A stretch of DNA of 7,844 nucleotides from an uncultured Collinsella sp. (lineage in GTDB: Bacteria > Actinomycetota > Coriobacteriia > Coriobacteriales > Coriobacteriaceae): positions 1-7,844 of the forward strand of contig CATYJU010000067.1 in assembly GCA_958407995.1 (NCBI GenBank). Reading direction: 5' to 3'. Below, in pieces: positions 1 through 5,723 of this stretch (its first letter is position 1; every line of letters begins with the position of its first letter). The position numbers and the translations under genes are program-made. Below the pieces are notes generated by a model that saw nothing but the letters and a program-made list of their open reading frames with translations, did not search any database and had not been told where the DNA came from.

Positions 1-130
1 GGCGGGGGCCGGGCTTAGTTTTCAGAACACTCCGCAGACCAGTGTGGCGCCTTGCCCGCGGCTCCGAAGGAGCAGGACAAGGCGCCACACATGGTCGAGG
101 ACGTTCTGAAAACTAAGCCCGGCCCCCGCC
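1..130 (-). repeat. Long imperfect palindrome, copy 1, just downstream of asd
   Basis: Positions 1-28 and 103-130 are perfect 28-bp inverted arms. Inside is a 13-bp perfect stem (42-54 with 78-90), and at the tip a 5-bp hairpin (61-65 with 69-73). Between outer and inner stems lie unpaired strands 29-41 and 91-102. On the minus strand, the direction of asd transcription, these read GTCCTCGACCAT on the 5' side and end in TCTGCGGAGT on the 3' side. The same pair of loop sequences recurs in the copy at 5461-5585 although the stems differ. The element starts 14 nt after the asd stop codon and could form the 3' end of its mRNA, but no T tract is visible before the window edge, so it is not a canonical terminator. 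It may extend past position 1. Function unknown; a mobile palindrome or a structured RNA are the main alternatives. Confidence 0.9.
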
Positions 131-144
131 GGACAGATCCACCG

Positions 145-1170
145 TTACTCGCAGAGCAGCTTAGCGATCTGGACGGCGTTGGTTGCCGCGCCCTTACGGA
201 TTTGGTCGCCGCAGCACCAGAAGGTGATACCGCGCGCGGCCTCGGGGTTCGAGATGTCGCGACGCACGCGGCCGACCCAAATCAGATCCTGGTCGGACGT
301 ATCCATCGGCATGGGGAAGCGGTCGTGTGCATCCTCGGCAACCATATCGTCAACCAGCTTGACGCCGGGAGCAGCAGCCAGCGCAGCACGGGCCTCGTCA
401 ACCGTAATGTCGCGCTCAAACTCGAGCGTAATGCTCTCGGAGTGCGAACGCAGCACGGGCACGCGCACGCAGGTGCAGTTCACGCGCAGCTCGGGCAGGT
501 GCATGATCTTGCGGCCCTCGTTTTGCAGCTTCATCTCCTCGGAGGTAAAGCCTTCCTCCTTGACACCGCCGATCTGCGGAATTAGGTTACTCGCCAGCTG
601 GGCGGCAAACGCGCGCGGCTCGGGAATCTCCTCGCCACGGCCCAGGGCGGCCAGCTGAGCCTCGAGCTCGGCCATGCCGGGAGCGCCGGCACCCGAAGCC
701 GCCTGATACGTCGAGACGATCATGCGCTTCACGCCGGCGAGCTGATGCAGCGGCCACGTGGGAACCAGGCCGATGATGGTCGCGCAGTTGGGATTGGCGA
801 TAAGGCCGTGATGCCACTTGATATCGTCGGCATTGATCTCGGGCACGACCAGCGGCACCTCGGGATCCATGCGGAAGGCATGGCTGTTGTCGACCACGAC
901 GGCACCGCGCTTGACGGCCTCGGGCAGTAGCTCCTTCGCGATATCGTCGCCGGCGGCTCCGAGCACAATATCACAGCCCTCAAAGGCCTCGGGGCAAGCC
1001 TCTTCGATCACGATCTGCTCGCCGCGGAACTCAACGGTCTTGCCCGCGGAACGCGCACTCGCCAGCAGCTTGAGCTTACCGACCGGAAACTCCTGCTCGT
1101 TGAGGCACTCGAGCATCTGGGTGCCCACGGCTCCCGTCGCGCCCAAAATAGCAACCGTGTACTGTTTCAT
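145..1170 (-). CDS. asd: Aspartate-semialdehyde dehydrogenase
   Basis: A cytoplasmic enzyme that reduces L-aspartyl-4-phosphate with NADPH to aspartate semialdehyde, the branch point to lysine/diaminopimelate and to threonine/methionine. The 341-residue product has the normal family length. The N-terminal NADP-binding loop GATGAVG is at residues 10-16. The active-site segment ANPNCATI places the nucleophile at Cys129. STYQAASGAG is at 153-162, and RVPVLRSHS holds the expected catalytic His243. The C-terminal RKGAATNAVQIA helix (325-335) is typical. The ATG at 1170 is chosen because MKQYTVAILGATG fits the family start and the purine-rich AAAGGGGG lies about 4 nt upstream; the longer reading to 1257 adds a non-family leader. 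It lies 174 nt downstream of lysC on the same strand. That gap carries hairpins, so expression may be partly uncoupled from lysC. Palindrome 1 follows 14 nt after the stop. Confidence 0.97.
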   Translation of the reverse strand: MKQYTVAILGATGAVGTQMLECLNEQEFPVGKLKLLASARSAGKTVEFRGEQIVIEEACPEAFEGCDIVLGAAGDDIAKELLPEAVKRGAVVVDNSHAFRMDPEVPLVVPEINADDIKWHHGLIANPNCATIIGLVPTWPLHQLAGVKRMIVSTYQAASGAGAPGMAELEAQLAALGRGEEIPEPRAFAAQLASNLIPQIGGVKEEGFTSEEMKLQNEGRKIMHLPELRVNCTCVRVPVLRSHSESITLEFERDITVDEARAALAAAPGVKLVDDMVAEDAHDRFPMPMDTSDQDLIWVGRVRRDISNPEAARGITFWCCGDQIRKGAATNAVQIAKLLCE

Positions 1171-1244
1171 GCTTCCCCCTTTAAAGGTTGTGGCTTTTGC
1201 CCGCACGCCGAGCAGGCCGATTATTGTTGCCAGTGTATACAAGA

Positions 1245-1271
1245 ACGGGGCAGGCACGAAACCCGCCCCGT
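1245..1271 (-). terminator. Possible terminator or attenuator between lysC and asd
   Basis: ACGGGGC (1245-1251) pairs perfectly with GCCCCGT (1265-1271). On the minus strand the stem can continue with GGG/CCT to about 10 bp, closing a 7-nt loop, and it is followed by TTCTTGT, a weak T-rich tail. It lies 75 nt before the asd start in the direction lysC to asd. It could end lysC transcripts or attenuate readthrough into asd. The short T tract makes this uncertain. Confidence 0.4.
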
Positions 1272-1293
1272 CGAAACGAAACCGAAACGAAAC
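1257..1293. repeat. Five CGAAAC (GTTTCG) microrepeats in the lysC-asd gap
   Basis: CGAAAC occurs at 1257, 1272, 1277, 1283 and 1288, the last four almost in tandem. The first and last copies are each followed by a C/G-rich block resembling CCGCCCCG. In the lysC-asd transcript the repeat would read GTTTCG. It may be simple slippage-generated sequence or a binding array; nothing in the window decides. Confidence 0.6.
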
Positions 1294-1302
1294 GCCCCGC
1301 CG

Positions 1303-1332
1303 TAGATTTTTGAGGCGAGTCCCAAAAATCTA
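1303..1332. repeat. 10-bp AT-rich palindrome 12 nt after the lysC stop
   Basis: TAGATTTTTG (1303-1312) and CAAAAATCTA (1323-1332) are perfect inverted arms around a 10-nt spacer (AGGCGAGTCC). The element sits just past the lysC stop codon in the direction of transcription. No T tract follows outside the stem on the minus strand, so it is not a standard intrinsic terminator. It could stabilise the lysC 3' end. Confidence 0.6.
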
Positions 1333-1344
1333 GCGAGATAGCAG

Positions 1345-2733
1345 CTACTTGTGGAGCGCAGCCAGAGCGGGATCGACCGGCGCGGAAGCCTCCAGGTCGG
1401 AGACCTTCACAATGCCGTTCTCATCGGAGAAGGCACGGTAAATGGTCCGAATCGCCAGGTCGAAGTCCTTCTCCTCGACACCGATAATGATGTTGATCTC
1501 GTCGCAGCTCTGCGAAATCATACGCACGCTCACGCCGGCCTGGCCAAGCATACCAAACAGATGGCCCGAGATACCTGCGCGGCCGCGCAGGTTACGGCCG
1601 ACGGTAGCGATGAGCGCCAGGCCCTCGACAACCTCGATCTCGAGCGGCTCGACCTCCTGCTGGATGTCGCCCACGAGTGAGTACAGCGAATCGTGAACGT
1701 CCTGCTCCTGCACCACGGCGCCAAAGCGGTCGACGCCGGTGGGCATATGCTCGACGGAAACGTCATAGCGCTCGAAGACCGAAAGCGCGCGGCGCATAAA
1801 GCCAACACGGGGCTTGGTGCGGTCGCGGGCCACGTTGATGGCGACAAAACCGCGCTTGCCGGTCACGCCGGTAATGATGGGCTCTGCCTCGCCCTCGTCA
1901 GCCGTCTCGCTAATGATGGTGCCGGGGTCCTGCGGCGCATTGGTGTTCTTAATGACCAGCGGAATACCCGCCTCGCGCACGGGGAACACGGCCTCCTCGT
2001 GCAGGACGCTTGCGCCCATGTACGAAAGCTCGCGCAGCTCCTCGTAGGTAACGCGGGCGATGGGCTGAGCCTCGGGCACGATGCGCGGATCGGCAGAATA
2101 GAAGCCCGAGACGTCGGTCCAGTTCTCGTACAGATCGGCGCCCAGGCACTTGGCCAGGATCGAGCCGGAAATATCGCCGCCGCCACGGTCGAGCAGCTTG
2201 ATCTGGCCCTCACGCGTCGCGCCGTAGAAACCGGGCATAACAAAGCCGCCCTGCTGACCGTACTCCTGCACCAGCTCGGAGGTGCGATTCATGCTGAGCG
2301 TACCGTCGTGATGGAACGCCACAACCGTCGCGGCGTCCAGGAACGGCAGGCCCAGGTACTCCGCCATCAGGCGAGCGGTGAAGTACTCGCCACGGCTCAC
2401 GAGCTCCTCGGTAGAGTAGCCGCCCGAGCGGGCGCGCTCGGCAAAGGCCGCGAACTCCTCGCGGATGGGATAGGTGAGCTCCAGCTCGTCAGCGATATCA
2501 AAATAGCGCTGGCCAATGTCCTCGAGCAGTTCCTCGCACGACACGTGATACTTAACGTGCGCGTTAACCAGGTAGAGCAGGTCGGTCACCTTGGTGTCGC
2601 CCTTAAAGCGGCGACCGCAGGCGGAAACCACCACAAAACGGCGGGCAGGGTCGGCATCGACGATGGCCTTGATCTTCTTGAAGTGTTCGGCGTCGGCGAC
2701 CGACGAGCCGCCAAACTTGGCAATCTTAATCAT
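1345..2733 (-). CDS. lysC: Aspartate kinase
   Basis: Phosphorylates L-aspartate with ATP to aspartyl-4-phosphate, the first committed step for lysine, threonine and methionine. The 462-residue single-function protein opens with KFGGSSVAD (6-14), the ATP/aspartate-binding signature. SRGEYFTARLMAEYL (113-127), RGGGDISGS (183-191) and TDVSGFYSADPRIVP (206-220) complete the kinase domain. Two C-terminal ACT domains follow at roughly 296-355 and 370-435, the latter with GRNLRGRAGISGHLFGML, so allosteric control by lysine and/or threonine is likely, though the effector cannot be read from sequence. The start is fixed by MIKIAKFGG; the nearest Shine-Dalgarno candidate, AAAGG, lies rather far (about 13 nt) upstream. 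No internal start like that of the corynebacterial beta subunit was recognised. It is transcribed away from thrC across a 103-nt divergent gap that is too short for a lysine riboswitch. Confidence 0.97.
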   Translation of the reverse strand: MIKIAKFGGSSVADAEHFKKIKAIVDADPARRFVVVSACGRRFKGDTKVTDLLYLVNAHVKYHVSCEELLEDIGQRYFDIADELELTYPIREEFAAFAERARSGGYSTEELVSRGEYFTARLMAEYLGLPFLDAATVVAFHHDGTLSMNRTSELVQEYGQQGGFVMPGFYGATREGQIKLLDRGGGDISGSILAKCLGADLYENWTDVSGFYSADPRIVPEAQPIARVTYEELRELSYMGASVLHEEAVFPVREAGIPLVIKNTNAPQDPGTIISETADEGEAEPIITGVTGKRGFVAINVARDRTKPRVGFMRRALSVFERYDVSVEHMPTGVDRFGAVVQEQDVHDSLYSLVGDIQQEVEPLEIEVVEGLALIATVGRNLRGRAGISGHLFGMLGQAGVSVRMISQSCDEINIIIGVEEKDFDLAIRTIYRAFSDENGIVKVSDLEASAPVDPALAALHK

Positions 2734-2761
2734 GGGCTTGAGGTTACCTTTCTAAAAGCCT

Positions 2762-2793
2762 CTGCAAACCTGTTTTGCGCGCTCTGATACCAT
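2762..2793 (+). promoter_or_regulatory. Putative thrC promoter in the lysC-thrC divergent gap
   Basis: TGATACCAT at 2785-2793 matches an extended -10 (TGnTAnnnT). A poor -35-like CTGCAA lies at 2762-2767, about 20 nt upstream. A short dyad GCAAA-n5-TTTGC (2764-2768 and 2774-2778) overlaps the spacer and might be an operator. Transcription from here would begin near 2800, after the upstream in-frame ATG at 2792, which supports the thrC start at 2837. No clear promoter for lysC was found on the opposite strand of this gap. Confidence 0.4.
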
Positions 2794-2836
2794 GGTTTCA
2801 CCGATTGGGACCAAGGCATCCGAGGAGCAGTGTTAT

Positions 2837-4354
2837 ATGGGAACTTATCATAGTACACGAGGACGCACTTTATCGTGCTCAAGTAAGGTGGCAATCCGCA
2901 CCGGCATCGCTCCCGACGGGGGTTTGTTTGTCTCGGACGAGCTCGGCACCCAGCAGGTCGATATCAGCTCGCTTGCAGATAAATCGTACTTTGAAATCGC
3001 TCAAGATGTGTTGGGAATGTTACTGAATGATTACACGGCCGAAGAAATTTCGGCGTGTGTCGACGAGGCATACCGCGGCACGTTTGCGAGTGAAGAGGTC
3101 ACGCCGCTCGTCAAACTCGACGCCGCGCCGGGCGCCGACGCCCCTCAGACCTATGTGATGGAGCTCTTTGGCGGCCCCACAAGCGCCTTCAAGGACGTCG
3201 CCCTGCAGATGCTCCCCCGTCTGATGGCCCGCACTTCCGCCAAGGACGGCGGCGCCGAGCGCATCATGATCGTCACCGCCACGTCGGGCGACACCGGCAA
3301 GGCCGCACTCGCCGGTTTTGCCGACGCGCCGGGCACGGGCATCACCGTCTTTTATCCCGAGGGCAAAGTCAGCCGCGTGCAGAATCTGCAGATGTCCACG
3401 CAGGAGGGCGATAACGTCGCCGTCTGCGGCATCCGCGGCAACTTTGACGACGCCCAGAGCGCCGTTAAGCGCATCTTTGCCGATAAGGAGCTTGCCGAGC
3501 GCCTGGAGGCCGCCGGCACGGTGCTTTCGAGCGCCAACTCCATCAACGTCGGCCGCCTGGTACCGCAGGTCGTCTACTACTTTGCCGCCTATGCGCAGCT
3601 GCTGCGCGCCGGCGCCATCAAGGCCGGCGACGCCGTGGAGTTCTGCGTACCGACCGGCAACTTTGGCGATATCTTGGCCGGCTACTACGCCAAGCGCATG
3701 GGTCTGCCCGTCGCCAAGCTCGTCGTGGCGAGCGACAAGAACAACGTGCTTGCCGACTTCCTAACCACCGGCGTTTACGACCGTAACCGCCCGTTCTTCA
3801 CGACCATCTCGCCGTCGATGGACATCCTCATCAGCTCCAACCTCGAGCGCATGCTCTACTTCCTGTCCGATGGCGACTGCGAACTCGTTGCCGGCCTTAT
3901 GGAGCAGCTGGCACAAACTGGTCGCTACGAGGTTCCCGCCGACCTGCTGGCAAAGATTCAGAGCGTCTTTGGCTGCGGTTGGGCCAGCGAGGACGAGGTC
4001 CGCGCTGCCATCAAGAGTTGCTGGGATGAGAACGGCTACGTGATCGACCCGCACACCGCCTGCGGCTATCACGTCTTTGAGCAGGTCGTTCCCGCCGAGG
4101 GTGCCAAGGCCCGCGTGCTGCTTTCGACCGCCAGCCCCTACAAGTTCCCGCGCGCCTGCTGCGACGCCCTGGGCCTCGACGTTCCCGAGGATGATTTTGA
4201 GGCTATGCGTGTGCTCGAGCAGGCCACCAACACGGTCGCCCCGACCCAGCTCGCCGAACTCGAATCCAAGCCCGTCCGCTTCGAAGACGTCTGCGACGTC
4301 GATGAGATGGCAAGCTACGTCGAGTCTGCAGCAAAACGAATGAGCACCAACTAG
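2837..4354 (+). CDS. thrC: Threonine synthase
   Basis: A PLP enzyme that converts O-phospho-L-homoserine and water to L-threonine and phosphate, the last step of threonine synthesis. The 505-residue product is the long ThrC type. Its N-terminal domain begins YHSTRG (4-9) and includes APDGGLFV (25-32). The PLP Schiff-base lysine is Lys119 in GGPTSAFKD. TATSGDTGKAA (147-157), SSANSINVGRL (231-241) and PTGNFGDILAG (272-282) are the expected cofactor and substrate motifs. The ATG at 2837 is chosen over the in-frame ATG at 2792: GAGGAG lies 9 nt upstream, homologues start at about M-x-x-YHSTRG, and the putative promoter overlaps the upstream codon. It is divergent from lysC and is followed 12 nt after its stop by a strong intrinsic terminator, so it is probably a single-gene transcript or only partly read into thrB. 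The first 250 bases are more AT-rich than the rest. Confidence 0.97.
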   Translation: MGTYHSTRGRTLSCSSKVAIRTGIAPDGGLFVSDELGTQQVDISSLADKSYFEIAQDVLGMLLNDYTAEEISACVDEAYRGTFASEEVTPLVKLDAAPGADAPQTYVMELFGGPTSAFKDVALQMLPRLMARTSAKDGGAERIMIVTATSGDTGKAALAGFADAPGTGITVFYPEGKVSRVQNLQMSTQEGDNVAVCGIRGNFDDAQSAVKRIFADKELAERLEAAGTVLSSANSINVGRLVPQVVYYFAAYAQLLRAGAIKAGDAVEFCVPTGNFGDILAGYYAKRMGLPVAKLVVASDKNNVLADFLTTGVYDRNRPFFTTISPSMDILISSNLERMLYFLSDGDCELVAGLMEQLAQTGRYEVPADLLAKIQSVFGCGWASEDEVRAAIKSCWDENGYVIDPHTACGYHVFEQVVPAEGAKARVLLSTASPYKFPRACCDALGLDVPEDDFEAMRVLEQATNTVAPTQLAELESKPVRFEDVCDVDEMASYVESAAKRMSTN

Positions 4355-4366
4355 ATTCCTTATTAA

Positions 4367-4398
4367 GCGCCGGCGAAAGCCGGCGCACCTTCTTTCAT
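4367..4398 (+). terminator. Intrinsic terminator of thrC
   Basis: GCGCCGGC (4367-4374), a GAAA tetraloop (4375-4378) and GCCGGCGC (4379-4386) form a perfect 8-bp GC-rich hairpin, followed by the T-rich ACCTTCTTTCAT. It begins 12 nt after the thrC stop codon. It should end most thrC transcripts and argues that thrB has its own promoter or depends on readthrough. Confidence 0.85.
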
Positions 4399-4420
4399 CA
4401 GATAACCCCCGGGTTGATGA
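4395..4420. repeat. Short inverted repeat after the thrC terminator
   Basis: TCATC (4395-4399) pairs with GATGA (4416-4420), and inside AACCC (4404-4408) pairs with GGGTT (4411-4415), leaving a 2-nt loop and one side bulge. It may be an operator or incidental. No convincing promoter could be placed around it. Confidence 0.35.
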
Positions 4421-4432
4421 CGAACGCGCACA

Positions 4433-4544
4433 GCGTGCCTGGCTGTTTAGTTCGTCGCGAGTTCCGCACGCAAAAGAAAGCACTTAATGTGCTTTCCGTC
4501 TTGCGCAGGACTGCCCGAGCAGCGAACTAAACAGCCAGGCACGC
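4433..4544 (-). repeat. Long imperfect palindrome, copy 2, between thrC and thrB
   Basis: Positions 4433-4454 and 4523-4544 are perfect 22-bp inverted arms. At the tip GAAAGCAC (4476-4483) pairs with GTGCTTTC (4489-4496) around a 5-nt loop. Between them CGCAA (4469-4473) pairs with TTGCG (4501-4505), and a few further pairs (near 4461-4465 with 4508-4511) are possible. On the minus strand the sequence just after the outer arm is CTGCTCGGGCA, resembling the GTCCTCG..CA loop of copies 1 and 3, and TGCGGA (plus strand TCCGCA, 4463-4468) recurs near the other arm. The right arm ends 1 nt before the thrB ribosome-binding site, so in a thrB transcript this hairpin would stand directly against the start region. 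Whether it regulates thrB or is a mobile palindrome is unknown. Confidence 0.88.
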
Positions 4545-4557
4545 CAGGAGGACTCAC

Positions 4558-5439
4558 ATGATCAAGATCACCGTCCCAGCAACAAGCGCCAACTTGGGCA
4601 TCGGCTACGACACCCTCGGCATGGCCGTCAGCCTCTACTCGCACTTCACCTTCGAGCGCGCCGACAAGCTCACCATCACGGGCTGCCCCGAGGAGTTCCA
4701 AAACGAGAATAACCTGGTCTACGTGAGCTTTGTGGATGCACTGGCCGCATGGGGCGAGCCGGCCTTCCCCGTCGCTATCGACATTCAGACCGACGTGCCC
4801 GTCGCCCGCGGCCTGGGCTCAAGCTCCACCTGCGTCGTCGCCGGCATTATGGCCGCCGCCGCGTTAACGGGCCACACCGTCGACCGCGCCGAGCTCGTCC
4901 GCATTGCCACCGAGGTCGAGGGCCATCCCGATAACGTCGCCCCCGCTATCCTGGGCGGCGCCGTCTGCTCCTTTACGCCGACCGATTCGCTCCCCCAGTG
5001 CCTGCGCTACGAGGTGAGCGACCGCTTGCGTTTTATTACCGTGATCCCGCCCTACGAGGTACACACGAGCGAGGCGCGCAAGGTCGTGCCGCAGGAGATT
5101 CCGCTCTCCACCGCCGTGTGGCAGATGGGCCGCATCGCCGGCATGACGCGCGGCCTGGAGACCGGCGACCTTGACCTGATTGCCGCCGCCAACGACGACC
5201 GCATCCAAGAGCCCTATCGCCGCCGCCTCATCCCCGACTACAACGCTGTGCGCGACACCTGCCTTAACGGCGGCGCTAAGACCATCTGGATTAGCGGCTC
5301 GGGCTCGACCCTCATGGCTGTGACCGACGACACCATCGTGGCAAAGTTCCTGCAGGTCAAGCTGCGCGAGCAGTTCCCCAAGTGCGATACGCATATCCTC
5401 ACGTGCGACACGGAAGGCGCCCAGATCGAATACCTGTAG
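4558..5439 (+). CDS. thrB: Homoserine kinase
   Basis: A GHMP-family kinase that phosphorylates L-homoserine with ATP to O-phospho-L-homoserine, the substrate of the thrC product encoded just upstream. The 293-residue protein is of normal length. GHMP motif 1 is VPATSANLGIGYDTLG (6-21). The ATP-binding loop is PVARGLGSSS (81-90), followed by EGHPDNVAPA (121-130). The C-terminal motif 3 is ISGSGST (245-251). The start is supported by AGGAGG at 4546-4551, 6 nt before the ATG, and by the MIKITVPATSANLG N-terminus typical of ThrB. It is separated from thrC by 203 nt containing a terminator and a long palindrome, so co-transcription is doubtful; no convincing promoter could be placed in the gap. 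Another long palindrome begins 21 nt after the stop. Confidence 0.97.
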   Translation: MIKITVPATSANLGIGYDTLGMAVSLYSHFTFERADKLTITGCPEEFQNENNLVYVSFVDALAAWGEPAFPVAIDIQTDVPVARGLGSSSTCVVAGIMAAAALTGHTVDRAELVRIATEVEGHPDNVAPAILGGAVCSFTPTDSLPQCLRYEVSDRLRFITVIPPYEVHTSEARKVVPQEIPLSTAVWQMGRIAGMTRGLETGDLDLIAAANDDRIQEPYRRRLIPDYNAVRDTCLNGGAKTIWISGSGSTLMAVTDDTIVAKFLQVKLREQFPKCDTHILTCDTEGAQIEYL

Positions 5440-5460
5440 TCGCCGTCCCGTATACTCGCC

Positions 5461-5585
5461 GGGGAGGCCAGGGGCTTTGCCCCCAAATCGTCCTCGGACA
5501 TGGCAGGACCCCCGCTGCGCGCTTCGTGCGGCGGGGGTCCTGCCGTCCTGCGGAAAGATTTGGGGGCAAAGCCCCTGGCCTCCCC
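5461..5585 (+). repeat. Long imperfect palindrome, copy 3, just downstream of thrB
   Basis: Positions 5461-5489 and 5557-5585 are perfect 29-bp inverted arms. Inside, 5502-5515 pairs perfectly with 5531-5544 (14 bp), and the stem can continue through GC and GU pairs to a small tip near 5522-5524. The two unpaired strands are equal in length: GTCCTCGGACAT (5490-5501) and GTCCTGCGGAAA (5545-5556). They closely match the loop strands of copy 1 when that is read along asd transcription. Like copy 1 it sits shortly (21 nt) after a stop codon and in the sense direction of the upstream gene. No T tract follows. Function unknown. Confidence 0.9.
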
Positions 5586-5629
5586 TACGTTCACTTCGCT
5601 GGCGGCGGCTACAGGGACCTACACTCTGT

Positions 5630-5661
5630 AAAAGCGCCGGGCTGATAGTTTGGCTTTTTAT
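5630..5661. terminator. Possible bidirectional terminator between convergent thrB and the XRE gene
   Basis: AAAAG (5630-5634) and CC (5637-5638) can pair with GG-CTTTT (5652-5658), leaving a CG bulge and a 13-nt loop, with TTTTTATT following on the plus strand. On the minus strand the stem ends in CTTTT. The position between convergent genes fits a shared terminator, but the stem is short and interrupted. The rest of the 5440-5723 gap holds palindrome 3 and nothing else recognised. Confidence 0.4.
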
Positions 5662-5723
5662 TGGTAGGGGCTCTTGCTAGGCTGGAGCACTTCCTAGAGG
5701 CGGGCATCGGCTGCGTGCCTGGT

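Noticed and set aside
1171..1257. 29-residue N-terminal extension of asd
   Set aside because: The NADP-binding motif normally begins within about 10 residues of the start, and the ATG at 1170 has its own ribosome-binding site.
1693..2787. Long plus-strand open frame (364 codons) opposite lysC
   Set aside because: It is a mirror of the lysC coding frame in high-GC DNA; its translation shows no recognisable domain, whereas lysC has full kinase and ACT motifs.
2792..2836. Upstream in-frame ATG extending thrC by 15 residues
   Set aside because: The added residues do not fit the family N-terminus, GAGGAG sits before the ATG at 2837, and an extended -10 overlaps the upstream ATG.
2734..2836. Lysine riboswitch or T-box in the lysC-thrC gap
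   Set aside because: The gap is only 103 nt shared by two divergent leaders, and no T-box core or lysine-riboswitch-like helices were seen.
3761..4483. Minus-strand open frame of 240 codons opposite thrC
   Set aside because: Antisense shadow of thrC that runs through the terminator and palindrome 2; no domain features.
4433..4544. CRISPR repeat or tRNA-like structure
   Set aside because: Only one pair of inverted arms, no direct repeats with spacers, and no cloverleaf or CCA-end features.
5461..5585. Ordinary intrinsic terminator of thrB
   Set aside because: The stem is far longer than needed, has a conserved internal loop, and is followed by ACGTTCACT rather than a T tract; a more terminator-like hairpin lies at 5630-5661.
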